Counted from the first letter of the stretch, positions 39,158 to 48,500 are shown. The stretch: 64,000 nt of DNA from CAIWHR01 sp963734085 (GCA_963734085.1 CAVTFT010000016.1:25557-89556); one strand, 5' to 3'. A program made the numbers and translations. The notes: generated by a model not told the origin, from the letters alone.

Positions 39158-40222
39158 TCATTTGCCGGTGATGGCCAAAGCGTCGATCGCGGCCCTGGCG
39201 TCGGCCCGCGGGCTCTCCTTCAGATAGCTCCACATCGCGTAGCGCGAGGCGGGATGCTGCGCGATGTCGGAGCGCATCAGCGCGATGTATTCCGGTACGG
39301 CATCCCAGTCGTTCCACGCCGCAAGGTCCTGCGCGACAAAACCGGCGAAAGGCTTGTGAACGTCGATGAATCTGCGGTAGGACTCGATCACGCGTGCGCG
39401 CGGAATCGTCGCGTTCGCTCCGCCTTGCACGCTCAACGCAAGCAACGCCGCCTGGAGCTCTTGCACGGTCCGATCGCGATCGCCGATGTACCGGGCGTCG
39501 ATCCAGGCCATCCGCGACGGACCACGCAACTCCAGGTCGGCGGCGAGCATCGGTCCGAGATTCGTCGTGTCCCTGGCAATCCACGCGGCATCGAGCCGTT
39601 GCTCGATCGCCGCGGCATCGGTTGCATCCCCCGCGATGCCCAATAGCAGCGTGTACAGTCTTTGCCGCTTTGCGAGCTGTGGGTCGCCGATCCATTGCCT
39701 GATTGCCTGCAGATCGAGGCGGCCTTTCAACGTCCGCAGCGCCGAGTAGGGTGCGCTCGCGAGTTCGCCGTAAGCAATCTCGGCCACCATCGCTTCGGCG
39801 TTCTCGAGGTAGGGCAGCATGAAGGCGACGTGCGCCTGCCATTCGGCTTCCGTCATGTCGGTCGTGCGCTTGGCCGCCGCGAGCTCGCGCAGCCAGCCCG
39901 CGTCCGCGGCGCCGACGGGCCCCAGATTGGCCCACGATTGCCACGTGTTGGCGCGCATCAGCAGCAGCGGCTTCCCCTTCACGGCGGCGCCGGAATCGAG
40001 GCGATTCACCGCTGTCCCGTCGATTGCTGCTCCAGGAGAATCGTCGCCCCGGATCACCTCGACCACATTGAGTTGTTTGCCGCTTTCGTTGAGCGATGCC
40101 ACTACGGCGCGCTGACGGTAGACAAGCTCCTGCGCGTCCAGACAAAGCGGGCACGCACCTGCCCCGCTGCTCGCCAAGAGCAGCAAAGGTCCCGCCAGCC
40201 AGCGCTTCACCAACATCTGCAT
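39158..40222 (-). CDS. Exported hypothetical protein, helical, 354 aa
   Basis: A protein of 354 residues with a signal peptide (MQMLVKRWLAGPLLLLASSG). The mature start has CPLCLDAQELVYRQRAVVAS, a CxxC pair near the N terminus that could bind metal, cofactor or redox partner. After a short beta-like segment the rest is helical, with pairs such as YLENAEAMVAEIAYGELASA suggesting HEAT-like repeats. I do not recognise the family. It is downstream of the TonB-dependent receptor (180-bp gap) on the same strand. Confidence 0.7.
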   Translation of the reverse strand: MQMLVKRWLAGPLLLLASSGAGACPLCLDAQELVYRQRAVVASLNESGKQLNVVEVIRGDDSPGAAIDGTAVNRLDSGAAVKGKPLLLMRANTWQSWANLGPVGAADAGWLRELAAAKRTTDMTEAEWQAHVAFMLPYLENAEAMVAEIAYGELASAPYSALRTLKGRLDLQAIRQWIGDPQLAKRQRLYTLLLGIAGDATDAAAIEQRLDAAWIARDTTNLGPMLAADLELRGPSRMAWIDARYIGDRDRTVQELQAALLALSVQGGANATIPRARVIESYRRFIDVHKPFAGFVAQDLAAWNDWDAVPEYIALMRSDIAQHPASRYAMWSYLKESPRADARAAIDALAITGK

Positions 40223-40402
40223 CTGGGGTCCCGAGGTCGCCCCGCCCTCCGCGCGCACGCAGTGGTGCGGATTCACGCGCTTCGGGCGACGCGAGCGGGC
40301 GTTTGTAAACGCGGCGATCACATCGTACATCCGACGCCGATCGTGTCAAGTTGACGAAGCGGTCGGGAGAGAACGCGCTCGAGATAAACCGGAAGTACCC
40401 CT

Positions 40403-42784
40403 TCAGAATCGCACGGAGAGCCCGCCATAGAACGTAAGCCGCTGCGCGTACTGGGGCGCGCCCACGCCGACGCCGGACCCATCGCGCAGCAGGTAGATGC
40501 GGTCAAACAGGTTGATGATCGCGAGACGTCCCTCGACCGTCCCGAGCGGCGTCGCCGCCCATTCGTGAGTCAGCCCCAGGTTGACCTGGGTATAGCTCGG
40601 CAACTTGCCGGAATTGGGCGGGGCACCATCCGGCGTGTTGCGCAGACCGCTGCCGTAGAGCAGGTCCACGGAGGCGCGCGTGGCGCCAAAGCGCCGCGTC
40701 ACTCCCGCCGTCAGCGAATAGCGCTGGTCGTGATCGAGATAGATGAAGTGGTCGGCGATGTACGCGAGCTCGTCGACGGCAAACAGCGACTGCCCGGAAA
40801 CGATGTTCTTGCCCTTGGCCCTGGCGGCGGCGAAGTTCGCGTATGCGCTCCACGGCCCGGAAATGTAGGTGCACGACAGCTCGATGCCTTCGGCGTAGCC
40901 GCTCGCGTAGTTGAACGGCGTCAGAATCAGCGCCTGGCCGAACTGGCCTTCATCCAGCAGGTTGGTGATGTCCTTGTAGTAGCCGTCCACTCCGACGGTC
41001 AGCCCCGGTGCGAACGTGTGCGTGATGCCGACATCATAGTAGTTCGTACGTTCGGCCTTGACCGGATCGGACACCGGAACTTCGGGCGCGTTGGTCGTGT
41101 TCGTGTAGAGATCGATCGATGTCTGCAAAACGAGCTCCTGTGGCGGCGGCGTGAAATAGCGTGCGTACGCCGCGTGCAGGGAGGTAGCGGCGGTCATCTT
41201 CCACAACGCGTTCACGCGCGGACTCCACTGGTGCTCGTTCGTGAAGGCCGCGACATGGTCGAAGCGCAGGCCGTAGTTGAGCGTGAACGACGGCGCGAGC
41301 CGCCACTCGTCCTGCACGTAGAAGCTCGTCAGGTTGCCGGTCTTGCTCGAATTGTCGACGATGTACTCGGGAACATTGCTCGTGGGGTTGCCCATGTCGT
41401 CGGTGGGAAACACGCCGACCGTGTTGTCGCTCCGGGTGAATTGCCGCGTGTACGCGGCGCCGAAGCGCGGCGTGTGCTCCGCGTTGTAACGATACGAGGC
41501 GTCAAACTGAAATCCGCCCGCGGAATTGGAGCGCAACGTGTCGGAGGACACGCCGAGGTATATCAGGTCCCCGCCGTTGGGGTCCGGCGTGTAATGGACC
41601 TTCGAGTATTGATAGAACAGCGCGGCCTGGTAATCGAAGCGCTCGCCGGTCCACTGGAATGCGACGACCGCATATTGATTCTGCTCGCGCTGGTTTTCGT
41701 CGAGTTGCGCCGAGGGCAGCGCGTTGAATCCGGTATCGATGTCGCAGACACCGGCGAGCGAAAACGCGCAGTCCTGCCCCGGGTTGTTCGGTATCTGGAA
41801 CTTCCCGTTGTAGCTGCCGAGCATCAGCGCGACGCGCGTCTGCTCGTCCGGCGTGTATGCAAAGTATCCGAACCCCTTGCCCTGCTGGGTGCGGTCGTGG
41901 ATTGCGTCGCGGGCGGCCGTCGGGTTTTCGATGCCGAGCGAGTCGCTGAGATAGGTGCCCGTGACGTAATAGCTGAAGCCATCCTTCGCCCCCGAAAACT
42001 CGACACTTGGCTGGATCGTGTCGTAGCCGCCACCGAACACGCCGACTTTGCCCCCCGATTGGAACGCGCCGTCCTTCGTTTCGACCTCGACGATGCCGGC
42101 CGTGCGCAGGCCATACTGCGCGGGCAGTGCTCCCGTGAGGAAGTCGATCCTGTCGGCGAAACGCGTGTCCACCGACTGTCCAAATCCGGTGATGCCCTCG
42201 GGCAACTGGATGCCGTTGATCCGGAATTGGACGTTCGCATGCTCGTCGCGAACGTGCAGCGAGCCGGACGCCTTGGAGTCCTGCGCGACGCCGGGAAGAT
42301 GCAGCAGCACGTCGTTGAACGGGGTGTCGGCGCCCGCCGGCAGGTTGTCGATGTATTGCTCGTCGATGCTGTAGATCGTCGTTCCGACCTTCGGGGAAAG
42401 CGCGATCCGCGCTTCCTTGAGACGACCCGCGCTGATGTTGACCGTGCCCAGCGCCTGGACGGGTGCCGCGACGAGTTCGACGCTGACCGCATCCTGCTGC
42501 GCGACGTGCACCGACTTGCTGACATCGGCGATTCCCCCCCCGGCCGCGGCGACCTGGTAGGTACCGGCGGCGACTTCGTTGAAGGTGGCCTGGCCGGCGA
42601 CGTCGGTCGTCGCGGCGGCAACCCGGGTTCCGCCCTCCTTCGTTAGGGTGACGACCACGCCCGGAAGCGCGACGCCGGAAATGTTGCGCACGATGCTCGT
42701 AATGGTCGCGGCGAGCGCCCGCGGGGTCGCGATAGAGACCGCGAAACCCAGCGCGATCGCCCGCAGGAGTGGCGGGGATTGCAT
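40403..42784 (-). CDS. TonB-dependent receptor with CarboxypepD-like N-terminal domain
   Basis: A 793-residue outer-membrane receptor. After the signal peptide (MQSPPLLRAIALGFAVSIAT) there is a carboxypeptidase regulatory-like domain (ISGVALPGVVVTLTKEGGTR). The plug follows (TPFNDVLLHLPGVAQDSKAS, GQSVDTRFADRIDFLTGALP), and then a long 22-strand barrel ending with the C-terminal aromatic FYGGLSVRF. Its ligand is not evident. A Fur/Zur-type operator lies upstream, shared with the regulator at 43347, and a small exported protein precedes it in the same direction; zinc-chelate uptake is the best guess from context. Confidence 0.92.
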   Translation of the reverse strand: MQSPPLLRAIALGFAVSIATPRALAATITSIVRNISGVALPGVVVTLTKEGGTRVAAATTDVAGQATFNEVAAGTYQVAAAGGGIADVSKSVHVAQQDAVSVELVAAPVQALGTVNISAGRLKEARIALSPKVGTTIYSIDEQYIDNLPAGADTPFNDVLLHLPGVAQDSKASGSLHVRDEHANVQFRINGIQLPEGITGFGQSVDTRFADRIDFLTGALPAQYGLRTAGIVEVETKDGAFQSGGKVGVFGGGYDTIQPSVEFSGAKDGFSYYVTGTYLSDSLGIENPTAARDAIHDRTQQGKGFGYFAYTPDEQTRVALMLGSYNGKFQIPNNPGQDCAFSLAGVCDIDTGFNALPSAQLDENQREQNQYAVVAFQWTGERFDYQAALFYQYSKVHYTPDPNGGDLIYLGVSSDTLRSNSAGGFQFDASYRYNAEHTPRFGAAYTRQFTRSDNTVGVFPTDDMGNPTSNVPEYIVDNSSKTGNLTSFYVQDEWRLAPSFTLNYGLRFDHVAAFTNEHQWSPRVNALWKMTAATSLHAAYARYFTPPPQELVLQTSIDLYTNTTNAPEVPVSDPVKAERTNYYDVGITHTFAPGLTVGVDGYYKDITNLLDEGQFGQALILTPFNYASGYAEGIELSCTYISGPWSAYANFAAARAKGKNIVSGQSLFAVDELAYIADHFIYLDHDQRYSLTAGVTRRFGATRASVDLLYGSGLRNTPDGAPPNSGKLPSYTQVNLGLTHEWAATPLGTVEGRLAIINLFDRIYLLRDGSGVGVGAPQYAQRLTFYGGLSVRF

Positions 42785-42925
42785 GCTGTTCTCCGAATAC
42801 GCGCCGAAGCGCCACCGGCGGCGAACTTGCCGCTGAACAAGCGGGCCTCCCGACGCGAATCGCTCCACTGCAGGCAGTTGCCTGCGGCTCGGATGCAAGA
42901 GATTCGGCAGCGGCGAGCCGCTGCG

Positions 42926-43237
42926 CTAGAGAGGCGGCGGAGCGCGGCTCATGTAGAACGACGGCGCGCGGGCCGTCGCGGAGGAGCTGTCGAAGCCAAG
43001 CGCCGTTGCGCCGGCAACGTATGCCGGCGGCGTCGTGTTGCCGCTCGGCGCGGCGGTGGCGCCGCCGGCGAACAGCGCGCAGATCGCGCAGGGACCGTCA
43101 TCGTGCGGCGACAGCAGCGCCCGCTCGTGCGGCCCGTGCAGCCACTCGCCGAAATGTTCGAGCGCATGCCACTGCGCCTCCCGCTGCATGCCGAGCAGCA
43201 AGAACACAAGAGCCAATACCAGGAGGCGGCGCGGCAT
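42926..43237 (-). CDS. Small exported His/Cys protein in the Zur-type regulon
   Basis: A 103-residue protein with an N-terminal hydrophobic segment (MPRRLLVLALVFLLLGMQRE). Next come several His (WHALEHFGEWLHGPHERALL), then SPHDDGPCAICALFAGGATA with a CxxC pair, and a low-complexity tail. It is transcribed away from the regulator at 43347 and before the TonB receptor. Likely metal-linked and periplasmic; family not recognised beyond similarity to DUF2946-type small proteins. Confidence 0.6.
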   Translation of the reverse strand: MPRRLLVLALVFLLLGMQREAQWHALEHFGEWLHGPHERALLSPHDDGPCAICALFAGGATAAPSGNTTPPAYVAGATALGFDSSSATARAPSFYMSRAPPPL

Positions 43238-43300
43238 TGTCGGTGTCGGGCGCCTGGCAGGATCGCCGGCGCGGGCGGCAAGTATAGTTGGGTCGCGGTC

Positions 43301-43327
43301 ATAATGATAGTGATTTCTCATTATCAT
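43301..43327. promoter_or_regulatory. Fur/Zur-type operator between divergent metal genes
   Basis: ATAATGATAGTGATTTCTCATTATCAT contains the dyad ATGATA (43304-43309)/TATCAT (43322-43327) and reads on the other strand as GATAATGAGAAATCACTATC, close to Fur-family boxes. It lies between the small exported gene/TonB receptor (minus) and the regulator (plus). A -10 like TATACT for the minus side (43281-43286) and TACAAT for the plus side (43335-43340) flank it, so bound repressor should block both promoters. Confidence 0.7.
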
Positions 43328-43346
43328 ACTGTCGTACAATGGCGGG

Positions 43347-43763
43347 ATGGGACGGACACCTCCAGCCTCACGGGAGCGCGCGACGCGCCAACGCGACGCC
43401 ATCAAGGCCGCCATCGAAGCCGGCGAGCGCCCCATGTCGCCGGGCGAGCTACTGGTCCGGGCCCGAAAGACCGTGAACTCGCTCGGGCTTGCGACTGTCT
43501 ACCGCAATCTCAAGCTTCTGGTCGCCGAAGGTGTCGTGCGGGTCATCAACCTGCCCGGTGACAGTCCACGCTACGAGATGGCGCGCACCCCGCATCACCA
43601 TCACTTCCAGTGCACGACCTGCCAGCGCGTGTACGACGTCGTCGGTTGTCCCGGAAACATGCGCCGCCTGGCGCCACGCGGATTCACGGTCGAGCACCAC
43701 GACGTCACGCTCTACGGGCGCTGCTCGGATTGCAGAAAGCGCGACTTCCAGGCCGTGCGATGA
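43347..43763 (+). CDS. Fur-family regulator, probable zinc regulator Zur
   Basis: A 138-residue Fur-family repressor. The winged helix is GERPMSPGELLVRARKTVNS then LGLATVYRNLKLLVAEGVVR. The metal region HHHHFQCTTCQRVYDVVGCP and the final CSDCRKRDFQ supply two CxxC pairs (structural zinc) plus the His cluster. Genes downstream encode a ZnuABC-like transporter, which favours Zur over Fur. A -10 hexamer (TACAAT, 43335-43340) ends 6 bp before the ATG, so the mRNA may have almost no leader. Confidence 0.85.
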   Translation: MGRTPPASRERATRQRDAIKAAIEAGERPMSPGELLVRARKTVNSLGLATVYRNLKLLVAEGVVRVINLPGDSPRYEMARTPHHHHFQCTTCQRVYDVVGCPGNMRRLAPRGFTVEHHDVTLYGRCSDCRKRDFQAVR

Positions 43764-44416
43764 TACGTCTCCGGCAGCTCCGGTTCGGCTACAACGGCGG
43801 TGACGATGTGCTGCGGCTCGATGAATTCGTCCTGGACCCGGAGAGCAACGTCCTGGTCGTCGGACCCTCGGGCTGCGGGAAGACGACGCTCCTGCACCTC
43901 ATCGCCGGACTCTTGCTGCCCACGAGCGGCTCGGTCGAAGTCGACGGGCAGGATCTGTCGGCGCTCTCTCCGCACGCGCGGGACCGCTTCCGCGGACGCC
44001 ATATCGGCATTGTCCTGCAGCAGTTCCATTTGCTGCCGACGCTGACGGCGATGCAAAACCTGCTGGTTGCGCAAAGCATCGCCGGGCTCGCGGTGGACCG
44101 CGCGGCTGCCCACGTCATGCTGAAGGCGCTGGGCGTCGACGACCGCGTCGATGCCTATCCGCATCAACTGTCGGTCGGGCAGCAGCAGCGGGTGGCGATC
44201 GCCCGGGCGCTGGTGAATCGGCCCAAGCTCCTGCTCGCGGACGAGCCGACGTCGAACCTCGACGACGAGGCCTGCGCCGCGGTGGCCGATCTGCTGCTGA
44301 CCGCCACGCGGCAGCACGCGGTGTCGCTCGTCATCGCGACGCACGACACCCGGCTCAAGGCGAAGATTCCGCGGCAACTGGCGCTGCCGCGCCGGCCGGT
44401 GGTGGCCACCGCATGA
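43760..44416 (+). CDS. ABC transporter ATP-binding protein, MacB/LolD type
   Basis: A 218-residue ATPase with Walker A GPSGCGKTT, signature LSVGQQQRVAIARAL, Walker B KLLLADEPTSNLDDE and H-loop VIATHDTRLK. The Q-loop region FRGRHIGIVLQQFHLLPTLT is of the LolD/MacB exporter type. It overlaps the regulator stop (ATGA) and the permease gene, so the three are translated together. In P. aeruginosa a similar ATPase-permease pair (PA4064-PA4065) sits in a Zur-regulated operon with a DUF3299 gene; the DUF3299 gene of this window supports the same grouping. Confidence 0.9.
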   Translation: MIRLRQLRFGYNGGDDVLRLDEFVLDPESNVLVVGPSGCGKTTLLHLIAGLLLPTSGSVEVDGQDLSALSPHARDRFRGRHIGIVLQQFHLLPTLTAMQNLLVAQSIAGLAVDRAAAHVMLKALGVDDRVDAYPHQLSVGQQQRVAIARALVNRPKLLLADEPTSNLDDEACAAVADLLLTATRQHAVSLVIATHDTRLKAKIPRQLALPRRPVVATA

Positions 44417-45615
44417 ATCTTTTTCAGCTCGCCTGGAGCTACCTCCGCGCGCGGCCGCTCGGGACGCTGCTCAACGTTCTGCTTCTCGCCCTCGGCGTCG
44501 GCACGATCGGGTTCGTGCTGATCGTGAACGGCCAGATCGGCGAGAGCCTCAACCGCGATGCCCAGGGGATCGACCTCGTCGTCGGCGCCAAGGGCAGTCC
44601 GATTCAGCTGATGCTCGCCGGGATCTTTCACCTCGATGTGCCGACCGGCAACATCTCGCTCAAGTCGGCGCAGGAGCTCGCGAAGAACCCGCTGATCCGG
44701 CGTGTGGTTCCGCTTTCTATCGCCGACAGCTTTCGCGGCTTCTGGATCGTCGGCACGACCCCGGACTACATCGATCTCTACCACGGCACGCTGGCGTCGG
44801 GGCGCGTTTGGAACGACAGGATGCAGGCGGTGCTGGGTGCGACCGTCGCGGCCCATACGAAGCTCGGCGTCGGCGATCGTTTTGTCGGCTCCCACGGATT
44901 GGCCGAAGGCGGGCCGGTGCACGGCGATTCGGTGTACACCATCGTCGGCGTTCTCAAACCGACCGGTACGGTTCTCGATCGCCTCGTCCTCGTCAATACC
45001 GAAAGCGTGTGGTTCGTGCACGAGGGCAACATCACCGATCCCGAGGAGAAGGAGGTCATCGAGGCGGAGCGCCAGGTCACGGTGCTCCTGGTGCAGTACG
45101 CGACACCGCTGGCCGCCGTCACGCTGCCGCGCAAGATCAACGCCGAGACCAACATGCAGGCGGCGTCGCCGGCGTATGAAACGGCTAGGCTCTTCAAGAT
45201 GATCGGAGTCGGTGCCGACGTCATCCGCGCCTTCGGTGGCGTCGTGCTGGCCACCGCAGCGCTGTCGCTCTTCATTGCGCTCTACCACGCCCTCAACGAG
45301 CGCGCGTACGACATCGCCGTGCTGCGAACCCTCGGGGCGCGCCCTTCGAGCATCGCGCTGATGCTGCTGCTCGAAGCGCTGATATTGGCCGTGCTCGGCG
45401 GCGTGCTGGGGTTGTTGCTGGCCCACGGCCTGGCGGCCGTTCTCGCATGGTGGATGGTGCGGCAGGAGAGCATTCCCATCAACGCCTGGGCGTTTTCGGG
45501 CGAAGAGCTCTGGCTGCTCGTGCCGTCGCTTTTCACGGCGCTGCTTGCGGCGTTGCTGCCCAGTTGGCGCGCGGCGCAGGCGAACATCTCGGCGACGCTC
45601 GCGCGCCGAGCCTAA
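44413..45615 (+). CDS. FtsX/MacB-like ABC transporter permease
   Basis: A 400-residue permease with one N-terminal helix (LGTLLNVLLLALGVGTIGFV), a large periplasmic domain of about 230 residues and three C-terminal helices (FGGVVLATAALSLFIALYHA, RPSSIALMLLLEALILAVLG, LWLLVPSLFTALLAALLP). This is the mechanotransmission topology of MacB/LolC/FtsX. The motif NERAYDIAVLRTLGARPSSI is the family coupling region. With the ATPase at 43760 it should make a complete type VII ABC pump or lipoprotein/metal-chelate handling system. Confidence 0.9.
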   Translation: MNLFQLAWSYLRARPLGTLLNVLLLALGVGTIGFVLIVNGQIGESLNRDAQGIDLVVGAKGSPIQLMLAGIFHLDVPTGNISLKSAQELAKNPLIRRVVPLSIADSFRGFWIVGTTPDYIDLYHGTLASGRVWNDRMQAVLGATVAAHTKLGVGDRFVGSHGLAEGGPVHGDSVYTIVGVLKPTGTVLDRLVLVNTESVWFVHEGNITDPEEKEVIEAERQVTVLLVQYATPLAAVTLPRKINAETNMQAASPAYETARLFKMIGVGADVIRAFGGVVLATAALSLFIALYHALNERAYDIAVLRTLGARPSSIALMLLLEALILAVLGGVLGLLLAHGLAAVLAWWMVRQESIPINAWAFSGEELWLLVPSLFTALLAALLPSWRAAQANISATLARRA

Positions 45616-45638
45616 TCTTGAACTCAAGGAGACTCGCG

Positions 45639-45938
45639 ATGAAGGCACTGCTCGTTGCGTTGGTGATGTTCTTTGCCGTCCCGATTTCGGCGATCGCGGC
45701 GGATGCCGCGGCGACCAAGGCGCTGGCGAAACCCGCAGCCTCCAAGGTCGATCCGGCGCTCGAGGCCGCCCACACCAAGGAAGATGTCAGGCGCCACCGG
45801 ATCATTGCCGCCGCCCATGATGCCGCGGCGAAGTGCCAGGAGTCCGGCACGGACGAAGAGATTTGCGACGCCGAGTTGCAGAAGGCGTGCAAAGGCATCG
45901 CCTACGGCAAGTACTGCGGCATGAAGCACCCGGATTAG
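45639..45938 (+). CDS. Small exported four-Cys protein, function unknown
   Basis: A 99-residue protein with a Sec signal peptide (MKALLVALVMFFAVPISAIA). The mature part starts with an Ala/Lys-rich stretch and ends with a compact four-cysteine region: KCQESGTDEEICDAEL followed by ACKGIAYGKYCGMKHPD. The cysteines suggest two disulfides or a metal site. It lies between the FtsX-like permease and znuA with a good AAGGAG ribosome binding site, so it is part of the zinc operon. I do not recognise the family. Confidence 0.7.
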   Translation: MKALLVALVMFFAVPISAIAADAAATKALAKPAASKVDPALEAAHTKEDVRRHRIIAAAHDAAAKCQESGTDEEICDAELQKACKGIAYGKYCGMKHPD

Positions 45939-45984
45939 CTTGGCGCCGGTCAAGCGTAACGCCCCCGCAGAAGGGGAGGCGCCC

Positions 45985-46848
45985 ATGCGTAAACTCATCG
46001 GCAGTGCGCTGGTCGCGCTCGCCGTCGGCATTTCCGCGGCAAACGCTGCGCCGATCAAGGTCGTCGCGGCCGAGAACGTATACGGCGATATCGCGGCCCA
46101 GATTGGCGGCGCCAACGTCGCGGTCACGAGCATCCTGACCAATCCAACCCAGGATCCGCACGAATTCGAAGCGAGTGCGGCAACGGCGCGGGCAATTGCC
46201 GATGCGGGGCTCGTCATCTACAACGGCGCCGACTACGACCCGTGGGCGGTGAAGCTTCTGTCCGCGTCGAGGTCGCCTTCGCGCGCGACGATCGAGGTTG
46301 CCAGACTCGTCGGCAAGAAAGCGGGCGCCAATCCGCACATCTGGTACGAAATCGCGACGGTAGCGACGCTGGCGACGACGCTCGCGGCAAAGTTGACGGA
46401 GCTCGACCCGGCGCATCGCGCGGAGTACGGCGAGCGCCTCGCCGCCTTCGAATCGTCGATGCGGCCGCTCCGCGAAAAGATCGCCGCTTTGCGCAAGAAA
46501 TACGCGGGGACGCCCGTCACAGCCACAGAGCCGCTCTTCGACTACATGGCGGCGAGCCTGGGGCTCACGATGCGCAACGGACGGTTTCAGCTTGCGGTGA
46601 TGAATGGCACCGAGCCCGGCGCGGCGGCGATCGCGGCCTTCGAAAGGGATCTGCGAACGCATGCGGTCAAGGTCCTTCTCTACAACACCCAGACCAGCCA
46701 GGCGCTGGCTGAGCGCATGCGGACCATCGCGACCGAGGTCGGAGTTCCGGTCGTCGCGATTACCGAGACCGAACCCGAAGGAAAGACCTACCAGGCGTGG
46801 ATGCTCTCTCAGCTCGATGCGCTCGATCGCGCGCTTGGCGGAAGATGA
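45985..46848 (+). CDS. znuA: Zinc ABC transporter, periplasmic binding protein (ZnuA-like)
   Basis: A 287-residue cluster A-I metal-binding protein with a signal peptide (MRKLIGSALVALAVGISAAN). The His ligands of the family are in TQDPHEFEASAATARAIADA and GANPHIWYEIATVATLATTL. EPLFDYMAASLGL and the later TETEPEGKTYQ provide the other metal-site region, with Glu/Thr in place of the usual third His. There is no His-rich loop. It is the first of three genes encoding a complete metal importer. Confidence 0.88.
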   Translation: MRKLIGSALVALAVGISAANAAPIKVVAAENVYGDIAAQIGGANVAVTSILTNPTQDPHEFEASAATARAIADAGLVIYNGADYDPWAVKLLSASRSPSRATIEVARLVGKKAGANPHIWYEIATVATLATTLAAKLTELDPAHRAEYGERLAAFESSMRPLREKIAALRKKYAGTPVTATEPLFDYMAASLGLTMRNGRFQLAVMNGTEPGAAAIAAFERDLRTHAVKVLLYNTQTSQALAERMRTIATEVGVPVVAITETEPEGKTYQAWMLSQLDALDRALGGR

Positions 46849-46867
46849 GCGTCCCAGGGCAACGCCA

Positions 46868-47668
46868 ATGAGCGAGCACGCGATCGAGCTCGACCACGTG
46901 ACGCTCGTGCGCGGGGAGCGCATCGTGCTCTCCGATGTCACTGCGGCGATAAGGACCGGCGAGTTCATCGGCGTGTTCGGTCCCAATGGCGCGGGCAAGA
47001 CGACCCTCCTCCACGCACTGCTGGGGCTCGTGCAGCCGGCGGCGGGCAAACTGCGGGTTCTTGACGCGGCACCGGTGCGCGGCAATCGCGACGCCGGCTA
47101 CCTGCCTCAGAACCGCGCTAGCGTCTCCGACCTTCGGTTGCGTAGCCGCGATTTCGTGGCGAGCGCGCTTCGAGGCGAGCGCTGGGGGCTTCCTCTCGCG
47201 GGTCGCAACGGCGACGATGAGGTCGACCGCGTCATTGCGACCGTTGAAGCGCAGGGGCTTGCCGGGCGACCTCTGTGCGAGCTTTCGGGAGGCGAGCTGC
47301 AACGGCTGCTCCTCGCGCAGGCGCTGCTCGGCAAGCCGAAGCTGCTTCTGCTCGACGAACCGCTGATCAGCCTCGACCTGCGTTTTCAGGAGAGCGTCGT
47401 CACGCTGGTGCGGCAAGTCCAGCAACGCGAAGGCATTACGGTGCTGTTCACCGCGCACGAGTTGAACCCGCTGCTCGGCGCAATGGACCGCGTGCTCTAT
47501 CTCGGACACGGCAGCGCTGCGATCGGCACGGTGGACGAGGTCATCACGGGAGACGTGCTGTCCCGGCTATACGGGACGGCGATCGACGTGTTGCGCGTGA
47601 ACGGCCGAGTCGTGGTCGTTTCAGGCTACGGCGCGGTGGAAGCCGACGCTCACCGCCACGATGCTTGA
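46868..47668 (+). CDS. znuC: Zinc ABC transporter, ATP-binding protein (ZnuC-like)
   Basis: A 266-residue ATPase with Walker A GPNGAGKTT, signature LSGGELQRLLLAQALL, Walker B KLLLLDEPLISLDLRF and H-loop LFTAHELNPLLGAM. The GYLPQNRASVSDLRLRSRDF region is typical of metal importer ATPases (Q-loop). It overlaps the permease start by 8 bp and follows znuA by 19 bp. Confidence 0.93.
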   Translation: MSEHAIELDHVTLVRGERIVLSDVTAAIRTGEFIGVFGPNGAGKTTLLHALLGLVQPAAGKLRVLDAAPVRGNRDAGYLPQNRASVSDLRLRSRDFVASALRGERWGLPLAGRNGDDEVDRVIATVEAQGLAGRPLCELSGGELQRLLLAQALLGKPKLLLLDEPLISLDLRFQESVVTLVRQVQQREGITVLFTAHELNPLLGAMDRVLYLGHGSAAIGTVDEVITGDVLSRLYGTAIDVLRVNGRVVVVSGYGAVEADAHRHDA

Positions 47669-48500
47669 ATACGAATTCATGCGCAACGCCTTCGTGGCGG
47701 GCGGCGCCGTCGCGATCGTCGCGGGCGCCGTCGGCTTTTTCCTGGTGCTGCGCAATCTGACCTTCGCAGGCCACGCGCTGTCGCACGTCGGCTTCGCCGG
47801 CGCGGCGGGCTCCGTTCTTGTCGGCGTAGGCCCGCTCTGGGGCCTTCTCGCTTTCACGCTCGCGGCGGGGATCGCGATGGGACTCCTCGGCGAACGGTTG
47901 CGCGGCCGCGATGTCGCCGTCGGCATCATCCTGTCGCTCGCACTCGGTCTCGGCGTACTGTTCCTGTATTTCTATACGACGCATGCCACTCAGGCGACCG
48001 CGATCCTGTTTGGCAACGTTCTCGGCGTCAGCGTCGAGACCATCCGGGCGCTGCTCGGCTTGAGCGTGATCAGCATCGGCGCGCTCGGCGTCATGTCGCG
48101 CCCGCTACTCTTCGCGACGCTCGCACCCGAGCTCGCCGAGGCCAAGGGTGTCTCGCTGCGACTCGTCTCGGTGCTGTTTCTCGCCGTCGTGGCGATTGCG
48201 GTTGCCGAGGCGGCGCAGGTCGTCGGCGTGCTGCTCGTGTTTGCGCTGATGGTCGGCCCGGCGGCAACGGCCCTGCGTCTTACGTCTCGGGTCGCCGGGG
48301 GTATCGGCGTCGCCGTACTTCTCGCGCTGGCAGAGACGTGGCTCGGCATCGCGCTGGCGTACGTCACCGACTGGCCGACGAGCTTCTGGATCGTGTCGCT
48401 GAGTTGCTCGGCGTACTTCCTCGCAATGCTCTATCCGCTTCCTCGACGCGCAAACGGCGAAGAATACGCAAGCCAGGAGTCGATTGGAACGGGCCGCTAG
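47661..48500 (+). CDS. znuB: Zinc ABC transporter permease (ZnuB-like)
   Basis: A 279-residue permease of the metal importer ABC-3 family with about eight helices: FMRNAFVAGGAVAIVAGAVG, GHALSHVGFAGAAGSVLVGV (the conserved His/Ser region), then VAEAAQVVGVLLVFALMVGP, a family signature. The stop (TAG, 48498-48500) overlaps the stop of the convergent DUF3299 gene (TAG on the other strand, 48497-48499). Confidence 0.93.
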   Translation: MLEYEFMRNAFVAGGAVAIVAGAVGFFLVLRNLTFAGHALSHVGFAGAAGSVLVGVGPLWGLLAFTLAAGIAMGLLGERLRGRDVAVGIILSLALGLGVLFLYFYTTHATQATAILFGNVLGVSVETIRALLGLSVISIGALGVMSRPLLFATLAPELAEAKGVSLRLVSVLFLAVVAIAVAEAAQVVGVLLVFALMVGPAATALRLTSRVAGGIGVAVLLALAETWLGIALAYVTDWPTSFWIVSLSCSAYFLAMLYPLPRRANGEEYASQESIGTGR

